Shown piece after piece: positions 36,439-44,445 of a DNA stretch of 49,124 bases. Source of the DNA: Caldilineaceae bacterium (GTDB lineage: Bacteria > Chloroflexota > Anaerolineae > Caldilineales > Caldilineaceae); the NCBI GenBank assembly GCA_011523365.1, contig WTGY01000096.1:1-49124 (forward strand), written 5' to 3'. A program made the translations under genes and the position numbers. The notes beneath the pieces are model-generated. The model searched no databases, was not told the origin of the DNA, and was given only the letters and a program-made list of their open reading frames with translations. The number at the start of each line of letters is the position of its first letter. The stretch's first letter is position 1.

Positions 36439-37041
36439 TCAGGCTTGGGCAGAGGTTATCCACTGGACCGAGCTCTCGGGCGTTTCGTGGCTGAGGAGGT
36501 CATCGATGAGCGCGGAAGGGTCGTCTTTGACGACGAGCAGGCGGCTGTACCGATCGGCGATAAAGCCCTGATCTATCTGGTGGGCGAGCATCTGCCGCAA
36601 AGGATCAAAGAAGCCGTTAACGTTGAGCAGCCCCATCGGCTTGTTGTGTATGCCCAGCTGGATCCAGGAGATGGTTTCGAACAACTCCTCCAGCGTGCCT
36701 ATTCCGCCTGGCAAGGTGACGAATGCGTCAGCGAGCTCAGCCATGCGGGCCTTACGCTGGTGCATGGTCTCGACGACCTCGATGTGACCGATAGTTTCGC
36801 CGGCTATCTCTTTGGCTGCGAGTGGCCCCGGGATGATTCCGTAGACGGCAGCGCCGCCATTGTGGGCCGCTCTGCTGACAGCACCCATCAGGCCCAGGTT
36901 GCCGCCGCCATAGACTAGCCCGTATCCTCGCCGGGCAATTTCGGTTCCCATGGCTGCGGCCTGGTTGGCATAGCCTTCGTCGACCCCGTCGCTGGAACCG
37001 CAAAAGACGCAGATGCGGTCGATGCGGCGCAGTTCATTCAT
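36439..37041 (-). CDS. LOG-family nucleotide 5'-monophosphate nucleosidase
   Basis: 200 residues. The LOG signature [12 protein letters not shown] is at 111-122, with [12 protein letters not shown] at 44-55 and HQRKARM near 94-100; together they form the phosphoribohydrolase site. Family members release a base and ribose 5-phosphate from nucleoside monophosphates such as AMP or cytokinin ribotides. They are often misannotated as lysine decarboxylase. The ATG overlaps the mtnA stop by four bases (37038-37041), so expression is coupled to mtnA. In this operon AMP made by adenosine kinase would be an obvious substrate, giving adenine; that is inference. Confidence 0.92.
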   Translation of the reverse strand: MNELRRIDRICVFCGSSDGVDEGYANQAAAMGTEIARRGYGLVYGGGNLGLMGAVSRAAHNGGAAVYGIIPGPLAAKEIAGETIGHIEVVETMHQRKARMAELADAFVTLPGGIGTLEELFETISWIQLGIHNKPMGLLNVNGFFDPLRQMLAHQIDQGFIADRYSRLLVVKDDPSALIDDLLSHETPESSVQWITSAQA

Positions 37042-38135
37042 GGTTTCCCTCTCTCAGACCTCTCCTCAAGTATTGCGGCCCGCCCTTTCTCGACGGCGTT
37101 ACGCAGGCTCTGGTCGAACGGGGGATAGCAAATGCCTTCCTCAGTTACGATTCCGGTCAAGTAGCGGTGGGGCGTAATGTCGAAAGCCGGGTTGTAGACG
37201 GGCACGTCGGCGGGGGCGACTGCACGTGCACCGATTTCGGCGACCTCTTCGGGCCCCCGTTCTTCGATCGGGATATGGTCACCGTCCGGAAGATCCAAGT
37301 CGACGGTGCTGGTGGGCGCAACGCAGTAGACTGGAATACCGTTTTCTCTGGCGACCACGGCGACTTTATAGGTGCCAATCTTATTGGCAACATCGCCGTT
37401 GGCGGCGACGCGATCGGCTCCGAAGACGACGACGTCGACCTGGCCGGTGCGCATCAAATGGCCGGCGGCGTTGTCTGCGATGAGATGCATGGGTACCTCA
37501 GCCCGCATCAGCTCCCAGGCGGTAAGGCGGGCGCCCTGCAAGCGGGGTCGGGTCTCGTCCACCCAAACATGGACGTCTTTGCCCTGTTCCTGGCAGGCGT
37601 AGATAACGCCTAGAGCGGTGCCAAAGTCCACGGTAGCCAGTGAACCAGTGTTGCAGTGGTGGAGAAGGTTGGCGCCGTCGGGCACGACTGCGGCGCCATT
37701 GAAGCCCATACGCCGGTTGATTCGGACGTCTTCATCGGCCAGCGCCTCGGCTTCTGCCAGTAACGCTTGCTTCAATTCGTGAGGCGAGCCCAGCCCGGAC
37801 GCTGCTTCCCCGGCAATCTCCTCGGCCAAAGTGAGGAGCCGTTGAGTGGCCCAGGCGAGATTCACTGCAGTGGGTCTGGCTGCGTCTAGCGTTTCCTTGG
37901 CTTGGCGGAGGTCGTTGAGCAGGGCGGCGCTATCCGCGGCTTCGCTGAGGTGGGCGGCCAGGGCCATGCCGTAGGCGGCCGTGGCGCCGATGGCCGGAGC
38001 GCCCCTCACATACATCTCGTTGATGCTACGGGCGACCTCGACGACGGTAGCAAACTCGGCGATTACTTCCTCGCCGGGAAGCAGCCGCTGGTCGATCATC
38101 TTTACTCTTCCGTCCTGCCAGAAGACGGTGCGCAT
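37038..38135 (-). CDS. mtnA: S-methyl-5-thioribose-1-phosphate isomerase
   Basis: 365 residues, an eIF2B-related isomerase of the methionine salvage pathway converting methylthioribose-1-phosphate to methylthioribulose-1-phosphate. The opening [20 protein letters not shown] and [17 protein letters not shown] (43-59) are diagnostic. The catalytic pair is Cys161 in HHCNTGSLA and Asp241 in [19 protein letters not shown]. The ATG at 38133-38135 was chosen because AAGGGAG lies eight bases upstream; an in-frame TTG at 38156 overlaps the riboswitch terminator tail. It is the first gene after the SAM-I riboswitch. Other salvage genes (mtnP, mtnK, mtnB, mtnC, mtnD) are not in the window. Confidence 0.96.
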   Translation of the reverse strand: MRTVFWQDGRVKMIDQRLLPGEEVIAEFATVVEVARSINEMYVRGAPAIGATAAYGMALAAHLSEAADSAALLNDLRQAKETLDAARPTAVNLAWATQRLLTLAEEIAGEAASGLGSPHELKQALLAEAEALADEDVRINRRMGFNGAAVVPDGANLLHHCNTGSLATVDFGTALGVIYACQEQGKDVHVWVDETRPRLQGARLTAWELMRAEVPMHLIADNAAGHLMRTGQVDVVVFGADRVAANGDVANKIGTYKVAVVARENGIPVYCVAPTSTVDLDLPDGDHIPIEERGPEEVAEIGARAVAPADVPVYNPAFDITPHRYLTGIVTEEGICYPPFDQSLRNAVEKGRAAILEERSERGKP

Positions 38136-38154
38136 ATTTGGCACTCCCTTCGCC

Positions 38155-38188
38155 AAAATGAAACCCCTCCGGGTCGATCCAGAGGGGT
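38155..38188 (-). terminator. Intrinsic terminator of the SAM riboswitch expression platform
   Basis: On the minus strand a ten-pair stem, ACCCCTCTGG with CCGGAGGGGT (38179-38188 and 38163-38172), closes a six-base loop and is followed by TTTCATTTT. It ends about 20 bases before the mtnA ATG. With SAM bound the aptamer should favour this hairpin and stop transcription. Confidence 0.8.
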
Positions 38189-38206
38189 AAGCGTTCGCAG
38201 GGCAAT

Positions 38207-38422
38207 CTCATCTCTCGAGCCGCAGCGGACTCGTCGGAATTGGCACCTTCAGAGGAAACCCAGCGGAACTGAACGGAGATTGCGACAGGGGTACAGGGCC
38301 TGGAATAGGTTAACGGGGCCGTGTGGGTCTGTGCGCCATCTACCGGTCAGCAACCGAGAACCGGGACTCCGGCAGGTTGCCGGGGGATCATCGGGCCGGT
38401 CCCTCCCCCCACTCTGGATAAG
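38207..38422 (-). ncRNA. SAM-I (S-box) riboswitch with a long P3 arm
   Basis: The minus strand reads CTTATCCAGAG at the 5' end, then GGGAGGGACCGGCCCGATGA and CCCCCGGCAACC (P2 and its kink-turn), then AAGGTGCCAATTCC. A P4 hairpin (CGAG-T-CCGC..GCGG-CTCG) and the closing GAGAGATGAG follow. CTTATC (38417-38422) pairs with GATGAG (38207-38212) as P1. All these are consensus S-box blocks in the right order. Between GGCAACC and AAGGTGC there are 125 bases where a few tens are usual, so P3 is greatly extended. It lies between a strong promoter and a terminator in front of mtnA. It should turn expression off when SAM is plentiful. Confidence 0.93.
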
Positions 38423-38453
38423 AGAAGCAGATTTCTAAGGTTCCTCGGTGGAC

Positions 38454-38483
38454 AGATTAGCACAGGGTGGTCCGGCGTGTCAA
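38454..38483 (-). promoter_or_regulatory. Promoter of the SAM-riboswitch operon
   Basis: Minus strand TTGACA (38478-38483, perfect), an 18-base spacer and TAATCT (38454-38459). The predicted start near 38447 lies about 25 bases before the aptamer P1 strand. Confidence 0.75.
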
Positions 38484-38629
38484 GAGGTGACGAAGTCACG
38501 GGTACATCCCAACATTGGGAGCGAGTTCTTGTGTACCTCAGGAGGCACCCAACCCATGGTCAGTTCCCATTCCAGTTTCCGCCAGAAGAAGCGCCGTCTC
38601 TGACCACTAAGCACTGGCAACTGCAGTTC

Positions 38630-38700
38630 TGGGCGGTCGGGCCTATTCGGCCCTCCCTTGTGCGGGGGCTCCGCCCCCGCAACGCCCCCTCTCCTACAAC
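38630..38700 (+). repeat. Solo head of the dispersed repeat
   Basis: These 71 bases are identical to 5835-5905, including both hairpins (GGGCC-TATTC-GGCCC and GCGGGGGCTCCGCCCCCGC). After CTACAAC the sequence diverges completely from copies A, B and C, so only the head is present. Confidence 0.9.
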
Positions 38701-39601
38701 CCCCGCCGCATCGAGTGTGTGGCAATATGACCTTGGCGACCCGCGGCGGCCGGGCTTACCCCCGCATCTTGGCGGGTACCGAGTATGTGCCAGCGCAGGC
38801 AAGTCAGGCGAGGCGACTCCCTAGAATGCCCAACGTCCACCAGTTTGACCGTCGCGTGCCCGCTACAGAAATACTGACGGTACATTCCCCCCAGACAGAC
38901 CGCAAACAGAACACCCACACAACGTGGCTTTATGGCTACCGAACGGAAACAAATGTTGCGCCAATTTCGTTTTTCTGGACGCTTTTTCTGCTACGGTCCG
39001 AACTGTTCTTACCGTCTCCAATGGATTCTGAGAGTGCGACGTGCGGGCTTTTCACCGCGTTTCTGCTGGCCTCAAACATCATGAGGTTCTCGGCAGGCGA
39101 GAGCAGCGGCTTCTCGCTTCGAGCGCCTCGACTGGCCACCAAGGGAGCCCACAAGGTTGGCTTCACGACCCGGGGAGCCGGTGCAGGCTCCTTCTCATTA
39201 TGATCCGGTCGCCCCGGTCAGCCTGGAAGTGAAGAAGCGTCGGAAAACGTGCTTTGGCCCTGGTTTGCGTCGAGCCGGGTCGAGTTTGGGCGAGATCGGG
39301 AGGGTCTGGGCGATTTCGGGAGCGTTAGGGAGGGTAGACTCCCATTCTTCTAGGTCAATAATGTTCGATTTCGCAGGCGTCTTCGGACGACCTTGCAGTA
39401 CTGTGGGTCACCGGTATTCGGGCAATTCACAGGCAGTTTGCGCCCCCCCCCAGCTATACTTTGGGCGAAACTGACGGGTTCACGACATATTATAGCATCC
39501 TTTTCCGGCAGGATTCCCGAACCTGGTCACGAATTGTGCAAGTAAGTCGATTTCAATTGTAGTGCCAAGGTTGGGCCGAGAGGCATGTTGCGTGGAGGCA
39601 T

Positions 39602-39660
39602 ATGTGTATCCCAAAACTGGGGTTGGAACAGTCGGGCGGGGAGAGTATGCTGGCGGTGCT
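39602..39660 (-). repeat. Degenerate tail fragment of the dispersed repeat
   Basis: ATGTGTATCCC (39602-39612), then GGTTGGAACAGTCGGGCGGGG and TGGCGGTGCTTGGCAG. This follows the order of the inverted copy C (GCATCCC, GGTGGGAACAGTCTGGC, TGCCAGCGGTGGCTGG), but with many changes. No head follows within range. Confidence 0.5.
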
Positions 39661-39746
39661 TGGCAGTACTTGCCGGCCGGAGCGGAGACGCAGAGCAGTG
39701 GTTAGGCAAGGCATTACCGGGGGATCCGTCGCTTAAGGGGCCACAT

Positions 39747-39765
39747 GGCAGGCACAGGGCCTGCC
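39747..39765. repeat. Short GC palindrome with GGCAGGC/GCCTGCC arms
   Basis: GGCAGGC (39747-39753), a five-base loop and GCCTGCC (39759-39765), inside GGCACAGGGCCTGCCCCTAC. The sequence is typical of short dispersed palindromes that I recall as common in Chloroflexota and other genomes. It is single-copy in this window. Confidence 0.45.
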
Positions 39766-40049
39766 CCTACACAGGTGAGGGCCGAAGGTCCAAACCCCCA
39801 GAGATCAGGAAAAACGAAAAAGGAGAGAGGAATGAGTGAAACCGGCTGATCTGTCGCAGATTGAAACTGTGAATGGGTGGAGGCAACCAACTGCCTTCGC
39901 TTGCGTATTCTATTACGTAGTGCATGACTGCGCCGAGGTCGACCCCGTTCTTCGTAGGGCGGGAGCATGCGTTCGTCTTCAAGCAGCAATGCTGGACCTG
40001 AAAGGGGTTTCTCCGGCTTGAACTGTGAATTCAACTCCTGGAAATTGCT

Positions 40050-40952
40050 ATGAATGATGCGGTGTTGTCGGCTCAAGGTCTGTGTAAGCGGTATGGCGGC
40101 CACGTGGCAGTAGACGAGCTGTCATTCGAGGTTCTGCAGGGGGAGATCTTCGGCCTGCTCGGGCCGAATGGAGCCGGGAAGACGAGCACGATCCGTATTT
40201 TGATGGATATCTTCAAGGCGGACTCGGGGGAAGTAGCTCTGTTGGGAGGGAAGCCGGGGGAGAATCGCGAGCGGGTCGGCTATCTGCCTGAGGAACGGGG
40301 GCTGTACCGAGACCAGAAGATGCTGGAGGTGCTGGTCTATCTGGGCCGACTCAAGGGCGTCGACGGCGCGAGGGCGAAGCGCAGGGCGCTGGAGCTGCTT
40401 GAGAGAGTCGAACTGGATGAGTGGGGCGGCAAACGGGTCAAGGAGTTGAGCAGGGGGATGCAGCAGAAGGTACAGTTCATTGCGTGCCTGATTCACGACC
40501 CGGAACTGCTGATACTGGATGAGCCATTTCAGGGGTTGGACCCAGTCAACGTCGAGCTGATCAAGGGTCTGATGCGTTCGCTGGTCAGCGAAGGGAAGAC
40601 GATCGTGTTGAGCGCGCACCAGATGAACCTGGTGGAGGAGCTGTGCGACCGGATCCTGCTCATTGACGAGGGAAAAGCGCTGCTTTATGGTTCGCTGAAG
40701 GAGATAAAGCGGGACTTTGCGCCGAACTCGGTGCGAGTGCGGGCCCCGGACCTGCCGTGTGATCTTCCTGGAGTGGCAGGGCGTGAACAGCAGGGGGATG
40801 TCAGCTTGTTGACGCTGGATGGGATCGGGGCACAGGCGCTTCTGGCGGAGCTTGTGGCGCGAGAGGTTGAGGTGGAGAGTTTCGAGCGAGCCGCGGTACC
40901 TCTTAACGACATTTTCGTTGCGATGGTCCAGGGAAAGGCACGTTCGGAGTAA
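40050..40952 (+). CDS. ABC transporter ATP-binding protein (ABC-2/NatA type)
   Basis: 300 residues. Walker A GPNGAGKT is at 38-45, signature LSRGMQQ at 133-139 and Walker B LLILDEP at 153-159, with the switch His in IVLSAHQMN. A C-terminal ~70-residue extension, common in NatA/CcmA-type exporters, carries a domain ending VPLNDIFVAMV, a motif of this subgroup. It pairs with the permease gene 21 bases downstream. The substrate is unknown; NatAB-type pumps export Na+, peptides or drugs. The ATG at 40050 has GGAAATTGCT upstream, a modest ribosome site. Confidence 0.95.
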   Translation: MNDAVLSAQGLCKRYGGHVAVDELSFEVLQGEIFGLLGPNGAGKTSTIRILMDIFKADSGEVALLGGKPGENRERVGYLPEERGLYRDQKMLEVLVYLGRLKGVDGARAKRRALELLERVELDEWGGKRVKELSRGMQQKVQFIACLIHDPELLILDEPFQGLDPVNVELIKGLMRSLVSEGKTIVLSAHQMNLVEELCDRILLIDEGKALLYGSLKEIKRDFAPNSVRVRAPDLPCDLPGVAGREQQGDVSLLTLDGIGAQALLAELVAREVEVESFERAAVPLNDIFVAMVQGKARSE

Positions 40953-40973
40953 GTGCAGTAGTGGTCTAGAAGA

Positions 40974-42203
40974 GTGATGAAAAGAGTACTCATTATAGCC
41001 CGACACGAATATTGGGTGAATGTTCGGCGGCCCGACTTCATTATCTTTACGTCGCTCGTTCCGCTTCTGGGAATCGTCGCGCTTGTCGTAAGTTTGTTCT
41101 TCGGCCGGCAGGCCGGGGGGGCAATCGTTCGCATGTTTGACGGGGGCTCTAATGTCACGGCGGTTGTAGATCGTTCGGGCCGGTTTACGCCGATATTGCC
41201 GAACTTTGAGGAGGAATACGTAACATACAGCGAAGAAGCAACTGCTCGGGCAGCGCTGGAAAATGCAGAGGTGCAGAGGATCGTTGTTGTGCCGGAAACC
41301 TATCCGCAAGATGAAGATGTGATGGTAATTACTGAAGGAAGCAGGTTTTCCGGGTCAGGGACGCGCGGGCTGCGCACCTTCTTTATTTCGCATCTGATTG
41401 AGGAGATCGAGGACGAGACGCTGCAAGCGAGAATGATCGATCCCTATGATGCGCAGGTCGAGTATGTCGGAGAACAAGGACGGGCTTCCGGCGGCGTGGC
41501 GGGCGAAGTCCTATCTTTCCTCGTTCCGTTCCTGTTCGGCATGCTGCTGGCCGTCACAATTTTCGTTTCGTCCGGATACCTCGTGCGCAGTGTGGCCGAG
41601 GAGAAGTCGAGCAGGGTGATCGAGATCGTCCTATCTTCAGTGACGCCTCAGCAACTTCTGGCTGGAAAGGTTCTTGGGTTAGGGGCGCTCGGACTGACGC
41701 AGATTCTTGTTTGGATTGCGTCGGCAGCCGGACTGAGCGGCGGGCTGGTCGTGCTGGCGGGCATCATGCTTCCGCTGCTCATGCGGGTGGAGGTGTTCGG
41801 GCTGGCCCTGTTGTACTACATTCTGGGTTTCGGCGTCTACGCCGTGTTGATTGGAGCGATTGGCACACTGGGATCCAGCTTTCAGGAGAGCCAGCAGATC
41901 ACGGGTATTTTCATCTTCATCGCGGCGATTCCGATGATGTTGACTGGCGTGATCATGACGAATCCCGATGCGATGGTTGTGCGCGTCCTTTCCTGGTTCC
42001 CACTGACGGCGCCGACCACGATGATGCTGCGGCTGCCTCTTGCTGAGGTGCCCTGGACAGATATTGCGGGAAGCATAGCCCTGCTGGTCGTAACGATTCC
42101 GCTGGTAGTGTGGCTTGGGGCGAAGGTGTTCCGGCTGGGGATGTTGATGTACGGCAAACGTCCGGGGGTCCTGGAAATCGTGCGCCTTCTAAGGCATGCC
42201 TAA
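40974..42203 (+). CDS. ABC-2 family permease (NatB type)
   Basis: 409 residues. The start RVLIIARHEYWVNVRRPDF is the typical cytoplasmic lead into a first membrane helix at about 20-45. An extracytoplasmic domain of about 140 residues follows (ITEGSRFSGSG... region). Five more helices fill roughly 185-400 (VPFLFGMLLAVTIFVSSGYL, LGALGLTQILVWIASAAG, ILGFGVYAVLIGAIGTLGSS, IFIFIAAIPMMLTGVIM, IALLVVTIPLVVWLGAKVF). EEKSSRVIEIVLSSVTPQQLL is the hallmark coupling segment of the ABC-2 Na+-efflux-like permeases. The start is either GTG 40974 or the ATG right after it at 40977. The gene converges on an aminotransferase gene with only eight bases between them. Confidence 0.93.
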   Translation: MMKRVLIIARHEYWVNVRRPDFIIFTSLVPLLGIVALVVSLFFGRQAGGAIVRMFDGGSNVTAVVDRSGRFTPILPNFEEEYVTYSEEATARAALENAEVQRIVVVPETYPQDEDVMVITEGSRFSGSGTRGLRTFFISHLIEEIEDETLQARMIDPYDAQVEYVGEQGRASGGVAGEVLSFLVPFLFGMLLAVTIFVSSGYLVRSVAEEKSSRVIEIVLSSVTPQQLLAGKVLGLGALGLTQILVWIASAAGLSGGLVVLAGIMLPLLMRVEVFGLALLYYILGFGVYAVLIGAIGTLGSSFQESQQITGIFIFIAAIPMMLTGVIMTNPDAMVVRVLSWFPLTAPTTMMLRLPLAEVPWTDIAGSIALLVVTIPLVVWLGAKVFRLGMLMYGKRPGVLEIVRLLRHA

Positions 42204-42211
42204 AGGGCAGT

Positions 42212-43369
42212 TCAGGCAACTGCGGCCCCCTTTTTCAGAGCGGTGACCAGGGTATCCATGTGGGCGGGTGTGTTGTAGGCCTGGACCGAGATGCGCACAC
42301 CGGGCTGGCCGCCGTGCTGACCTACGGGCACGATGATGCGGTCTTCCTCCCAGAGCCGCTGATAGGCTTCTACCTTGCCGGGAAGCAGGACGACCCGCAT
42401 CTGCGCCCACATGGACGGAGGACTGATCGGAGGAAGGCCGGACATTGCGAGTATGCGCTGCTCTGTCTCCTGCAGGAGACTGTGGCAGGCCCGACGCACC
42501 TGGGCCCAGTCGTTCTGCTGCTGGAAGTCGATCGCCGCGGGCACGCTAAGGTAGGCTGCGGGGTCTATTGTCCCCACAGATGTGAAGTAGTCCTGGAACA
42601 CTGAGTCGCCGGGCACCTCTCTGTCCCATCCGTGGCTAACGACCAGGGGTTCGAGAAGGTGCTGGCGTTCTGGACGTGCGTAGAGGAAGCCTGCACCGCG
42701 TGCGCTGCTTAGCCATTTGTGGCAGTTGCCGCCGTAGAAATCCGCACCGATTATTTCCATGTCCAAATCAATTTGACCGGGTGCGTGGGCACCGTCCACG
42801 ACGGAAATGATTCCCGCCTCTCTGGCGCGGCGGCAGATCTCTGCCACGGGCAGAATCAGCGCGCTGGGCGAAGTGATGTGGCTAAGCGAGATCACCCGGG
42901 TGTGCTCGTCAACCCCGGCCCAGATCTGTTCGACGACGGCGGTGGGATCTGCGATGGGAACGGCGATCTGCCGGCTTACGAGTTGCGCCCCACTCTTTTC
43001 GCAGTTGAAGCGCCAGGCGCGGTTGATGGCTCCGTACTCATGATCGGTTGACAGGACGACGTCGCCTTCCTGCAGGTCCAGAGAGCGTGCGACGATGTTG
43101 AGAGCATAGGTTACGTTTGGAACGAAGGTCAGATCGTCGGGGACGGCATTAATGTATGTACCCAGTCTCTCTCTCGACAGTGCCAGGAGATCGGGGAGGC
43201 GTCTACCCAGAAAGATAACAGGGTTTGATTCCAGCTCTCTCTGCCAATGCTGATAGCTCTCGAATACAGGTCTGGGCACGGCGCCGAAGCTGCCGTGGTT
43301 GAGGTAGACGACTTCTGGGTCGAGCAGGTATTGGTCTGCGAGATGGTGGAGAGGCAGAGAGAGCGTCAT
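42212..43369 (-). CDS. Class V aminotransferase (isopenicillin-N-epimerase-like)
   Basis: 385 residues, a PLP enzyme. The N-terminus YLNHGSFGAVPRPVFESY is characteristic of the isopenicillin-N-epimerase-like branch. PLP-site residues are Asp192 and His195 (VVDGAHAPGQ), and Lys218 forms the Schiff base in GGNCHKWLSSARGAGFLY. The C-terminal domain ends in GQHGGQPGVRISVQAYNTP. Members include cysteine desulfurase-like lyases and epimerases; this one lacks an identifiable active-site Cys loop, and its substrate is unknown. The HIT hydrolase gene lies 12 bases upstream on the same strand. Confidence 0.92.
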   Translation of the reverse strand: MTLSLPLHHLADQYLLDPEVVYLNHGSFGAVPRPVFESYQHWQRELESNPVIFLGRRLPDLLALSRERLGTYINAVPDDLTFVPNVTYALNIVARSLDLQEGDVVLSTDHEYGAINRAWRFNCEKSGAQLVSRQIAVPIADPTAVVEQIWAGVDEHTRVISLSHITSPSALILPVAEICRRAREAGIISVVDGAHAPGQIDLDMEIIGADFYGGNCHKWLSSARGAGFLYARPERQHLLEPLVVSHGWDREVPGDSVFQDYFTSVGTIDPAAYLSVPAAIDFQQQNDWAQVRRACHSLLQETEQRILAMSGLPPISPPSMWAQMRVVLLPGKVEAYQRLWEEDRIIVPVGQHGGQPGVRISVQAYNTPAHMDTLVTALKKGAAVA

Positions 43370-43381
43370 TGATGTTCTACC

Positions 43382-43858
43382 CTAACAATCCAGACTGGCC
43401 AGCGCGGCCTTCAGCTTCTCGGCATAGGGGCGACGCTGTGACGGCGTTGTCAGGAATCTCTCGGCAGAGCGAGTGTACAGTTCGTCGCCGGTGTAGCGGG
43501 GAAAGACGTGCTGGTGAAAGTGCCACACGTCCTGGTAGCCGGCGGGTTCGTTGTGCTGGCGTGTTGAGACGCCTTCGCAATCGTAGGCGGCCTTCAAGAC
43601 GAGCGCGATGCGTCGGCTTGCCTGGAAAATCTCGGCTCCGTATTCGTCCGGCAAATCATAGATGTTTTCGTAGTGATCCCACGGTATGATAATGACGTGG
43701 CCTGGATTGCGGGGCCACCAGTGGGAGGAGATGAAGCCGATAGCCAGATTGGTGCGCAGCACTACGTCGGCGGCGACAGTGTATACGGATTCGTGCTCAA
43801 GTCCGGATGCAACTGTGCAAAAAGGGCAGCGATAGTTCGGGGGTTGGTGATTGTACAT
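43382..43858 (-). CDS. HIT-family nucleotide hydrolase
   Basis: 158 residues from the ATG at 43856-43858, which follows AAAGGA by six bases. The frame extends ten codons further upstream without a better start. The histidine triad is visible as VWHFHQHVFPR (His113, His115, His117). CPFC (Cys11, Cys14) near the start suggests the zinc site seen in many HIT proteins. Family members hydrolyse or transfer nucleotidyl groups, for example Ap4A or adenosine phosphoramidates. It is followed 12 bases later by the aminotransferase gene and preceded 10 bases earlier by an unknown gene. Confidence 0.93.
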   Translation of the reverse strand: MYNHQPPNYRCPFCTVASGLEHESVYTVAADVVLRTNLAIGFISSHWWPRNPGHVIIIPWDHYENIYDLPDEYGAEIFQASRRIALVLKAAYDCEGVSTRQHNEPAGYQDVWHFHQHVFPRYTGDELYTRSAERFLTTPSQRRPYAEKLKAALASLDC

Positions 43859-43868
43859 TGGGGGTCCT

Positions 43869-44366
43869 TTACAGTCTGTTAAGACCATCGTCGATGATTG
43901 GCGCCAGTTCGCTCATCTGCGTGAGAGCGGCTGCCACCTGTTTGCCGAATCCAGTTTTCGTGAAACGAACTGGAAGACTCATTCTGTCGGTGAGGTTTGT
44001 ACGCGAGAAGCGAATCCCTTCGGCCTCCCAGCCATTCACGACTTCCTCCAAGCGGTCGATGGTTAGGGCGTTGAACTGTTCGCGGTCAAACAGATTCTTG
44101 TGGCAGACGTGGAGGTCGATGGACAAGGTCTTTGCGTCCAGGCTTTCTTGAGTGAGACCGAATTCGAAGTGGATGCCGTCAAGGCCGTAATTGTACCAGT
44201 TGCCTTTAGCGACCTGCATGTAGATGCCGGCATGGTATGGGCCGATGAAGGATGCCCATCCGCCGGTCTGGTACCAGTCCAGATTGCTCAACTGCCGTAG
44301 CACTTTCATGCACTGGGGATGCTGGTCGATAAACAGTTGCCAGCTTAGTGAAACCTCTGTAGTCAT
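43869..44366 (-). CDS. Unknown protein in the HIT-aminotransferase operon
   Basis: 165 residues with no family recognised. It is aromatic-rich in the centre (LDWYQTGGWASFIGPYHAGIYMQVAKGNWYNYGLDGIHFEFGL region) with alternating beta-like strands. It has a helical C-terminus, TGFGKQVAAALTQMSELAPI, and no membrane segment or signal. Its stop lies 10 bases before the HIT gene start, so the three genes probably form one transcript. The fold could be a small alpha/beta barrel or cupin-like; nothing more can be said. Confidence 0.75.
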   Translation of the reverse strand: MTTEVSLSWQLFIDQHPQCMKVLRQLSNLDWYQTGGWASFIGPYHAGIYMQVAKGNWYNYGLDGIHFEFGLTQESLDAKTLSIDLHVCHKNLFDREQFNALTIDRLEEVVNGWEAEGIRFSRTNLTDRMSLPVRFTKTGFGKQVAAALTQMSELAPIIDDGLNRL

Positions 44367-44445
44367 TCCATGGCCTCCAGGATGAATGCAGGCCCGGCGT
44401 GCACGGACGTCCGCCTTTGGCCTGGAAAGAGTGATCTGCGATACA

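Larger units (their letters stand above)
38484..40049. other. Long intergenic region with partial repeats
   Basis: About 1.6 kb between the divergent SAM operon and ABC exporter genes. It holds a solo repeat head (38630-38700), a degenerate repeat tail (39602-39660), a GGGTACATCCC motif at 38500-38510 (inverse form of the repeat's terminal motif), a short GC palindrome (39747-39765) and a run of nine C near 39442-39451. Open frames here lack family resemblance and overlap repeats. No convincing promoter for the ABC genes was found. Confidence 0.5.

Noticed and set aside
36439..37041. Lysine decarboxylase annotation for the LOG-family gene
   Set aside because: PGGIGTLEE belongs to phosphoribohydrolases; the decarboxylase label is a known misannotation and there is no PLP site.
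40122..41309. Open frame of 395 codons antisense to the ABC exporter genes
   Set aside because: It runs across two genes with clear motifs on the other strand; low-complexity Gln/Arg/Leu composition with no domain.
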